Assembly: GCA_944321345.1 (NCBI GenBank)
Contig: CALUKY010000023.1
Location: 1-35,573, forward strand
Reading direction: 5' to 3'
DNA: 35,573 bases
From: an uncultured Paraprevotella sp.
Lineage (GTDB): Bacteria > Bacteroidota > Bacteroidia > Bacteroidales > Bacteroidaceae
The notes under the pieces are model-generated. The model saw only the letters and a program-made list of their open reading frames with translations. It made no database searches and was not told the origin of the DNA. Shown in pieces: positions 7,902 through 14,283 of the stretch. Each line of letters starts with the position of its first letter. The first letter of the stretch is position 1. The position numbers and the translations under genes are program-made.

Positions 7902-10900
7902 TCAACGTACAATCTTCCGGCCTCCTTGTATATAGACTCCGTGAGAAGCGGGAGAGGTTACTCTACGTCCGCTCAGATCGTAAAGAACATCTTTTCCGGA
8001 ACCGGCATGTCCGGCATCAGTTCCATCCATACCCGAGCTAACGGAAACTACCAACGTAACATCTACAATGGTACCGCTATTGGCAAGAATACCTTTTTCC
8101 CCGGTACAAGTGCCGTCAGCGGCTATCTGCCCGCCGGCATCCACACTGTTCCAGTCGGTCTTGAAACGTATGCGATAGCTTCCGGGCAAGGAAGGTGCTG
8201 AAAAGTCGGGACAGACAATGGTGCTACCCGGATTACGTGCGTCGCCACTTATGACTTCGCCTTTTGAATTCACACCGGATGCATCATCTTCGAAAGAGCC
8301 GCTATAGAAGAAGAAACTGACCAGATCCGTTCCGCTTTGGTCGGTATCTTCGTTATTGAAGCTAAACTGTCTGTCGTTGTCCAGATCTATATACACATAG
8401 CCGTGCATCCATGAACCTTCATGTCTGAGCGTAACGCTGATTGTTTCTCCAGGCAGACATTCGAGTTTCATGTCAGGATCTTCCGTCAGGTCTATATAAC
8501 GCTTTGTGGAAGAGTTGACGTTGAGCGTTTTGGATGCGCTGGAAACCGGAGCAAAGACTATTTCGGACAAGGCACGGCCATTGTCAGCAGGCCTTGATAT
8601 ATTCATATCGAAATTGATGCTGTAAGGCTCGCGCACCTTCTCGGTGACAGTTACCTTTACGCTCGCCGTTACTTCACCATTGCTAACAGAAACAGCCGTG
8701 ATGACAGCCTCTCCTGGAGCTATGCCCTTTACTAAACCGTTGGATACGGTAGCCACCTGTTCGTTGTCGGAAGTCCACGTCAAAAGTTTGTTGGTGGCAT
8801 TGGCAGGAAGCACGGTAGCATTGATGACAACGGTATCGCCTTCCTCCACAGTGTATTCATCCTGATCGAACTGAATGTCCGTCACGGCAACCGTTTCCTT
8901 GCTGCTGTCGAAACCGTCGAACACAAATATGCTGCTGCCCGGCAGAGTAAGCGTCAGCGGCTGATCAATGTCAACAGGCTGGCCCTCGGCAAGCCCGTTG
9001 AGGGCATCCTGCACTGCAAAGGCCTTGCGCAACGTGATGCTGCCACTGATATTGGCGGGGATCTCCAACGCCTCGCGCAACGTGAGGGTGATTGTCTGAC
9101 TTCCGTTGTCACCGTTGCGCAATGTGAGACACGACTTCTCTCCATTCCAGGCACCCCAGCCGTAAATCTCAGACTTAGAACCGGTCCAGGGATCGCCTCC
9201 CACCCAATGTGTATCCATCAGAACATCAGCATTGTTTTTCTGCCACTGGATGCACTCGGCGAGGTCGGACCAGAGCTGACCTCCATTAATGCTGTTCATG
9301 AGGTCGTAGTCGTTGTAAAGTTCCACCATGCCGCTACCGCAGGCAAAAGCGCAACGCAACTCGTTGAGCACATGCTGGTAGTCGCGCGAATCATCGGCAG
9401 GAGGTCCGAACTTCGTAAGAATGAATCCGTGCGTCATCAGAGTATTGATAGGACAGATAGGAGAATTGGTAATATAGTTCTGGTGAACAAGGTTATCACG
9501 GTAAGTGATCCAGTTTTCCCGGTTCACGCTGTTGTTTCCGATTCTTCCATGATCGTTTTCCTGCCGCCAGGTGGCATCAGTTACCTGATACCAGAAAGGA
9601 GAAGCCCAAGTGCCGACTGTAGTGTTGAAGAAAATATCTTCCTTAAGGTTCTCGCGAACGTACTGCTCCAAACGAATGATTCCCTCTGCGTTTTCGTTTC
9701 CGGTGTCACCGTCGTCGGGACCTACGGAAGAAAACTGTGCGGAGATACCATCGAACTTGAAGAAGTTGAACTGGCCCTGTCCATCGCGATTCTGGTTTCT
9801 CACCAGATTTTCGGCTGCATCAAGGAATACCTGATAGTAAGCGGGGTTGGACAGTTGCATGCCACCACGATTATTGCTGTTCCAATAAGCACGGCGATAG
9901 TTTCCGCTCTGGCCATAACCTCCTACGGGACCGAGCCATGCACCACAGCCTGCATTCATCCGGGCTGCTTCGTAGGCGATATCCCGCATTTCGTTGGGAA
10001 ATCCGGAATGGAACGTCCACGTTCCGTAATTATCCCAGCCGTCGTCGATGACAAAGCTGGTAGGTCCTACGCCGAACTTGTCGAACATATTGGCTTTCCA
10101 CTGGGCCAGTATATCCAATACCTGGTCAGCCACCATATTGCTACTCTCCGAGCCGGGAGCGGCATTGTTACGGTTAATATTCAGTTCGTACCAGCTGATG
10201 TAGCAAGGAAAGGCCCGCCAAGGTACAGCCCGCTCACGCTCGCTATAGGCCAGGAAGGAACGTCGCTTCTGTGTCTTTCTGATGGAAGCTTCGCCCTGAC
10301 GACCATCCTGAGCAATGAGACCGACAACGGCAGCTACCTTCCAGGTCTGACCAGCAGCGAGCGTGGTGTTGCGGCTCCAACGGCCCTGAATGTTCACGAC
10401 ATCGTCACTGATATCAACTCCGGCTTTGGCCTCATATATTTCCACTTTAATCTCGGCGGTGGAAACGATATCTCCCTCGCGGTTGTCGCAAAAGACACGC
10501 ACAGTAAAGTCACCGTCGTTGGGAGCAAAGAAAGAAAATGTATTGTTCTCATAAGACGTGCCAGTGAAACCATGGTGATAGTCATTGGCCACAACAGAAG
10601 CATTCCGATCCAGAAGGTCCACACCGTCCAGATCAAAACGCTTGTTACCGCTTCGATAGGTAAGGGTAACCACAACCTTCTGGCTTTTCTTTAGCGTAAC
10701 ATTCCTGTTCACGATGTAATAGCTTTTGTCTGCGCCTCCCACTTCCGTGACACGGAAGGGAACATCAGCAGTTTCCAATAACGTCCAGGCATCGGCGGAG
10801 AGCGTTTCCGTGACGGGAGTGGAAACCAGATTCCAATTATCAGCCTCGTCAGTCTCCGTGCCGACGGTATTATAGGCCGTAGGGGTTTCCAGACCGGCAA

Positions 10901-12212
10901 AGATCCTATCACTCATAATGACCTTTCCACGGGTGTTGCCCACAGTAGCGGGTTTGCTTCCTGCAGCGACGGCATCCACATTATAGTTCATGGCGATAAC
11001 GTCATACATATCCACATCATCAATACCAGTCAGTTCCATTTCAGTACGCAGATAGTGACTACCGTCACGCAATACGGCTCGCCATAGAATGCGTATGGCC
11101 TTTTCCTTATAAGTATAAGTGTAAACGGCTTCCAGCGCCTTGCCGTCATAATGTTCGGCACCGCCGACAGCATCGGGATTGGCTGTCAGGTCCTTTGTCG
11201 TGAAATCAGTAAGGGTCATCTGGCTTGCCGCCACTTTGTCGCCTGAGCCGAAGCCCACAACGAAGGGTTCGGAACCGGCCAACAGGTTCATGGCCTTGCT
11301 GCCCATGAAATATAGAGCCTTATCGGTTTTGAGGAAACTGGCAGCCAATACATTATTATAAAGCGTGTAGACATTGCCCTGCTGTTCGCTACAGGCTGCG
11401 CCCACATTGTCCTGTTGTTTAGGATAGACCCAGGCATTAGTGTAAGTTTCGCTTGCACGCAGTTCAGGCAGGTCATAGTAAACGACTGAAATGGTCTTGG
11501 CGGTATTGTCCACATTGACCACACCGAACTTACCTTCTTTCTGCGCGGCTATGACATCTGCAGGGATGAGCTGCCCGGAAACGGTAACGCTCTGCCCGTT
11601 GGTATAAGTCTGGCCGTTAATGGTGACACTTTCGCCGGGAGCCAAGTTGATTACGTAAGTATACATCACCACTTCACTGACGCTCCAGCGACTACCGGCA
11701 TCGTGAATAGCATTATCCTGCCACAGGCCCACGGTAACTGTGGTATTGTCCTCGGGATTGTCATTTCCGACACCGCGGAACCAGTTCATGTATTTGTCCG
11801 CAACGGCAGTTGTTGTGAAAGGGGCGAACTGATAATACTCAGCTCCGGAGATGGCTGCCTTGACTGTCTGCCACGAATTGGCCGCTGACCTATCATCGAC
11901 AAGCACGGCAAAATTCGTTCCGTTGGAATAGGTTGCAGCTTTCACATATGACACCCATTTTTTGCGGTCAATGCTGTAAATGAAATAAGCATCGGCATTA
12001 GCTTCGTCCGTAAAAAAGGCGAATCTTCCTACATTACCATCGGTTCGTGTGGGAGAAGTATACGAGGTCATCCACACATCATTTCCGTTTTTCAGAATGT
12101 ACATGTGTTCCGGATTTTCCTCATTCTCTGAAGGAAGAATGATCTCTGTTTGTCCTTGGAGCATGGTGGCGAAGGTTGCAAGCAGAAACGTCAGGAAAAG
12201 GATTTTCTTCAT
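7902..12212 (-). CDS. Secreted multidomain putative glycoside hydrolase, GH-D clan (GH27/31/36)-like core, Big_2 and GEVED domains
   Basis: I place the start at the ATG at 12212, which begins a signal peptide (MKKILFLTFLLATFATMLQGQ), giving 1436 residues; an earlier in-frame Met at 12254 falls in transposase debris. After an N-terminal region (25-180) and a beta-sandwich region (180-610), residues about 660-1000 look like a TIM barrel with FVIDDGWD at 720-726 and FFKFDG with Asp821. This pattern matches the substrate-binding Asp and nucleophile of GH36-like alpha-galactosidases. A bacterial Ig-like (Big_2) domain lies at about 1125-1205 and a GEVED-type domain at about 1215-1385. The tail is LYDLSGRRVTSP...GVYIQGGRKIVR. 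I do not recognise the exact family; alpha-galactoside or alpha-GalNAc activity on host glycans is a guess. The gene looks richer in G and C than its neighbours, and its upstream side is mobile-element debris, suggesting later insertion. Confidence 0.75.
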   Translation of the reverse strand: MKKILFLTFLLATFATMLQGQTEIILPSENEENPEHMYILKNGNDVWMTSYTSPTRTDGNVGRFAFFTDEANADAYFIYSIDRKKWVSYVKAATYSNGTNFAVLVDDRSAANSWQTVKAAISGAEYYQFAPFTTTAVADKYMNWFRGVGNDNPEDNTTVTVGLWQDNAIHDAGSRWSVSEVVMYTYVINLAPGESVTINGQTYTNGQSVTVSGQLIPADVIAAQKEGKFGVVNVDNTAKTISVVYYDLPELRASETYTNAWVYPKQQDNVGAACSEQQGNVYTLYNNVLAASFLKTDKALYFMGSKAMNLLAGSEPFVVGFGSGDKVAASQMTLTDFTTKDLTANPDAVGGAEHYDGKALEAVYTYTYKEKAIRILWRAVLRDGSHYLRTEMELTGIDDVDMYDVIAMNYNVDAVAAGSKPATVGNTRGKVIMSDRIFAGLETPTAYNTVGTETDEADNWNLVSTPVTETLSADAWTLLETADVPFRVTEVGGADKSYYIVNRNVTLKKSQKVVVTLTYRSGNKRFDLDGVDLLDRNASVVANDYHHGFTGTSYENNTFSFFAPNDGDFTVRVFCDNREGDIVSTAEIKVEIYEAKAGVDISDDVVNIQGRWSRNTTLAAGQTWKVAAVVGLIAQDGRQGEASIRKTQKRRSFLAYSERERAVPWRAFPCYISWYELNINRNNAAPGSESSNMVADQVLDILAQWKANMFDKFGVGPTSFVIDDGWDNYGTWTFHSGFPNEMRDIAYEAARMNAGCGAWLGPVGGYGQSGNYRRAYWNSNNRGGMQLSNPAYYQVFLDAAENLVRNQNRDGQGQFNFFKFDGISAQFSSVGPDDGDTGNENAEGIIRLEQYVRENLKEDIFFNTTVGTWASPFWYQVTDATWRQENDHGRIGNNSVNRENWITYRDNLVHQNYITNSPICPINTLMTHGFILTKFGPPADDSRDYQHVLNELRCAFACGSGMVELYNDYDLMNSINGGQLWSDLAECIQWQKNNADVLMDTHWVGGDPWTGSKSEIYGWGAWNGEKSCLTLRNGDNGSQTITLTLREALEIPANISGSITLRKAFAVQDALNGLAEGQPVDIDQPLTLTLPGSSIFVFDGFDSSKETVAVTDIQFDQDEYTVEEGDTVVINATVLPANATNKLLTWTSDNEQVATVSNGLVKGIAPGEAVITAVSVSNGEVTASVKVTVTEKVREPYSINFDMNISRPADNGRALSEIVFAPVSSASKTLNVNSSTKRYIDLTEDPDMKLECLPGETISVTLRHEGSWMHGYVYIDLDNDRQFSFNNEDTDQSGTDLVSFFFYSGSFEDDASGVNSKGEVISGDARNPGSTIVCPDFSAPSLPGSYRIRFKTDWNSVDAGGQIAADGTCTGEKGILANSGTIVDVTLVVSVSSGMDGTDAGHAGSGKDVLYDLSGRRVTSPASHGVYIQGGRKIVR

Positions 12213-12228
12213 AATTTTTTGATTGGAT

Positions 12229-12342
12229 TCAATAAGATGATGCAACAGCATCAAATTCTTTGTTAGTTAATGATTTGTATTTTTCTTTAGGAGTCGTATA
12301 ACCGAATCTTTTCCTTGGTATGGAGTTTAAGATATTTGAACA
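12229..12342 (-). pseudogene. C-terminal fragment of an IS30-like transposase
   Basis: On the minus strand a frame ending in TGA at 12229-12231 reads SNILNSIPRKRFGYTTPKEK and continues KYKSLTNKEFDAVASSY. The PRKRFGYTTPKE motif is the conserved C-terminal signature of IS30-family DDE transposases (RPRKRLGF.TP.E). Upstream of about 12342 the reading frame no longer resembles a transposase, so only about 37 codons remain. The stop codon lies 17 bases upstream of the start of the 1436-aa gene. Confidence 0.7.
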
Positions 12343-12441
12343 ATGCGCATTACCTGTTCCTATGTTATATCTCCTGACACCGTACCTTTTAGAAAGTATT
12401 ATCTAATCTACCCATTAGTGTTTTTCGTTGGCTCCTTTTTC

Positions 12442-12660
12442 CATGAATGGTATAATTTTGCAACGCAAATAAATTCATTGAATTTACTTGTAATTTCTTC
12501 GTGTAAACTAAATTCTTTTTCTTTGTCAGCCGTTATAATATGTTTTTGCTTCATAAAAAGTTTAAGGATATTTACGGTGGCTTACATTAGTGGATTGGCT
12601 TCTTTTCCACTATGCGACCTTATCCATGCCTACCCTATAACCCAATCATTTATAGCCAAC
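12442..12660. repeat. Distal, decayed copy of the GH95 leader
   Basis: Bases 12442-12496 match the 55 bases upstream of the GH95 start, and 12639-12660 match 7729-7749. An extra 140 bases without recognisable content separate the two blocks. No intact coding sequence follows the copied start codon: on the minus strand the frame from ATG at 12444 stops after nine codons. Confidence 0.55.
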
Positions 12661-12782
12661 TATGCACCTGTAGGCAAGACTTTGAAACCATTATAACGAT
12701 GATTCCTGAAGGCTTGGTCTGCCTGAACAGGCAATCCACCTAAAAAGAAACAGACCAAAACTGTTGTCCATTTGTTTTTCAT
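12660..12782 (-). pseudogene. 5' stub of a secreted SGNH/GDSL-type hydrolase gene
   Basis: An ATG at 12782 opens a 40-codon frame: a signal peptide (MKNKWTTVLVCFFLGGLPVQA) followed by FRNHRYNGFKVLPT and then a stop at the junction with the duplicated leader. The N(H/Q)RYN.FKVLP motif is what I remember just before the GNSIT block of Bacteroides SGNH hydrolases (sialate O-acetylesterase or similar). The GNSIT block and everything after it are missing. Identification depends on about 15 residues and is tentative; that it is a truncated exported-protein gene is more secure. Confidence 0.5.
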
Positions 12783-12847
12783 GCTAAAAAATTTTTTTAC
12801 TCTGTACACATTCTTCAACAGAGTGTTTATGTTGATACTCTTGCTTT

Positions 12848-12890
12848 AACTATGCTGAACTGTGCTGATTGTGAGATAAAAAAATATCAA
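12848..12890. promoter_or_regulatory. Operator-like repeat, copy downstream of gntR
   Basis: Bases 12848-12869 match 13891-13912 at 21 of 22 positions, and an AAAAATATCAA block follows at similar distance in both. On the minus strand this lies just after the gntR stop and about 65 bases before the start of the truncated hydrolase, where a promoter for the downstream genes should be. It is probably a second binding site of the GntR protein. Confidence 0.55.
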
Positions 12891-12897
12891 GCGTATT

Positions 12898-13884
12898 CTA
12901 TACAGAATTTCTGATATGAACGTGTGTTGGAAGAAATTCCTGTACCGATTCACCGTCCATAATGAATTTTGCGGCTTTTATCCCCATTGACTTCCAATCA
13001 ACACTGAGGGATGTTATACCTACGTCTATAACTTCGTATGCAGGAGTTTCATTATAAGCAATCAGGCCGAAATCTTTTCCACATACCATATTCAGCATCC
13101 TACTTTGCTTGATTATGTCCACCACGTCAGTCTGCTTTATAACGATATATACCACATCTCTTTCTATTTTGCCTATTTCCTCATCATGTACCACTTCTGA
13201 AATGATGTCATTATCGTAACAGAAATTTTTGAAGCTGTCAATTGATGATTTTGGATGTTTTGAACTGTCCGGTAAAAGAAAAACTATTTTCCTGTACTTT
13301 TTCAGTCTGTCAGACAGTTTGGATAGTGCATCGTAAAAAGCATCATCAAAATTCTGACAAATGTATGAATAATTTTTCTTATCGAATTTTCCGAAATCAA
13401 GTAAAAGTAATCTTGATGGCGAAATTCTGTTCAGTATTGGTGAGAATCTCTCATTATCGAAGTTCATGACGACATAGTAATTATATCTACCAATGGCATC
13501 CTTCATGATTGTATTGAATATTCTTTCATTATACTGATGAAACCACAAGTCAACTTTATACGATTGTGAGAGCTTCTTGATAAAGCTTATATACAATGTG
13601 TTCTTGAATGCAGAATATTCGTCAAGCAGCAGCAATATGTTCTTCTGTCTATTTATGACATAATAGCCCTTTCCAGGGGTAGAATCTATCAGCCCTTTTT
13701 CACGTAGTTCTAAGAACGCTTTGAAAACAGTATCCCTGGAAACATTATAAGTTTTGCTAAGATGATTTATCGAAGGCAGACTTGTATCTGTCTTGTACTT
13801 TCCCAGCATTATATCCTGTGATATTATGTCCGACAATTGTTTTATCTTTGTGGAATGAAGTCCAAAATTTACCTTTTCACTCAT
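12898..13884 (-). CDS. GntR-family transcriptional regulator with periplasmic-binding-like effector domain
   Basis: I choose the ATG at 13884 (MSEKVNFGLHSTKIKQ), giving 328 residues; the upstream in-frame start at 13944 would run through the promoter and operator. Residues about 10-75 form a GntR winged helix (LPSINHLSKTYNVSRDTVFKAF, then STPGKGYYV). Residues about 80-325 resemble a LacI-type sugar-binding domain (ILLLLDEYSAFKN, then VVMNFDNERFSP and FGLIAYNETPAYEVI). Bacteroides regulators of this architecture include the fucose regulator FucR; the nearby GH95 fucosidase makes a fucose or related sugar effector plausible but unproven. A palindrome GAACTGTTC sits between its promoter and start codon, implying autoregulation. 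Confidence 0.88.
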   Translation of the reverse strand: MSEKVNFGLHSTKIKQLSDIISQDIMLGKYKTDTSLPSINHLSKTYNVSRDTVFKAFLELREKGLIDSTPGKGYYVINRQKNILLLLDEYSAFKNTLYISFIKKLSQSYKVDLWFHQYNERIFNTIMKDAIGRYNYYVVMNFDNERFSPILNRISPSRLLLLDFGKFDKKNYSYICQNFDDAFYDALSKLSDRLKKYRKIVFLLPDSSKHPKSSIDSFKNFCYDNDIISEVVHDEEIGKIERDVVYIVIKQTDVVDIIKQSRMLNMVCGKDFGLIAYNETPAYEVIDVGITSLSVDWKSMGIKAAKFIMDGESVQEFLPTHVHIRNSV

Positions 13885-13890
13885 CTTCCA

Positions 13891-13945
13891 AACTATGCTG
13901 AACTGTTCTGATGCAAAGAAATGGAAAAATATCAATCGGAGCAAA
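13891..13945 (-). promoter_or_regulatory. gntR promoter with overlapping operator-like palindrome
   Basis: On the minus strand TTTG (13942-13945), 20 bases, then TTTCTTTG (13914-13921) approximates the Bacteroides promoter with one mismatch. Immediately downstream, at the probable transcription start, lies GAACTGTTC (13900-13908), a palindrome within a 22-base sequence repeated at 12848-12869. Confidence 0.55.
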
Positions 13946-14030
13946 AAAATATATGTTATAAAACATTATACTAAAAGTAAATGGCTACTGTCTCAAAAAT
14001 ATAATAGCTTGTTAAAAGTTCGTCAATTAT

Positions 14031-14064
14031 AAAAAAAGGATGGGATTTGTATTCCCATCCTTTT
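14031..14064 (-). terminator. Terminator of the 830-aa / small-protein unit
   Basis: A perfect 12-bp stem (14034-14045 with 14053-14064) and a minus-strand T7 run. It lies 29 bases beyond the stop of the 51-aa gene, so the small gene belongs to the same transcript as the 830-aa gene. Confidence 0.85.
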
Positions 14065-14092
14065 AATAGACTTATCTTGTAACGAGTTTTGA

Positions 14093-14248
14093 TTATTCCC
14101 ACACGTTAAAGTCGCTTTCTTCGTTGCCTAAAGCATTGGTGGCGCCCAAAGTGCTGTCGAAGATTTTCAATGAATCACTGGTTGCAATCATCATTTCCTG
14201 TTCCATACCCATCATTTCGAGGGCCGGTTTCTGATATGTTTTTTTCAT
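14093..14248 (-). CDS. 51-aa small protein, paralogue of the gene at 91-240
   Basis: An ATG-to-TAA frame encodes 51 residues beginning MKKTYQKPALEMMGMEQEMM and ending GNEESDFNVWE. It starts 35 bases after the stop of the 830-aa secreted protein and is followed by a terminator, giving a clean two-gene transcript. The residues between the conserved ends (after IATS) differ from the other copy by substitutions and a two-residue insertion. There is no signal peptide, no cysteine and no membrane segment. The leader-like N-terminus with a variable core recalls secreted or modified peptides, but no maturation enzyme is visible nearby. Function is unknown. Confidence 0.85.
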   Translation of the reverse strand: MKKTYQKPALEMMGMEQEMMIATSDSLKIFDSTLGATNALGNEESDFNVWE

Positions 14249-14283
14249 CGTATATTGTTTTAGCTAGTTTGTACTTTTGAATA

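Noticed and set aside
9207-10694. 495-codon open frame on the plus strand
   Set aside because: It lies wholly antisense to the 1436-aa hydrolase gene, whose signal peptide, domains and tail are convincing; the antisense translation shows no domain.
12497-12638. Insert inside the duplicated leader as an insertion sequence
   Set aside because: I found no terminal inverted repeats or transposase frame in these 140 bases.
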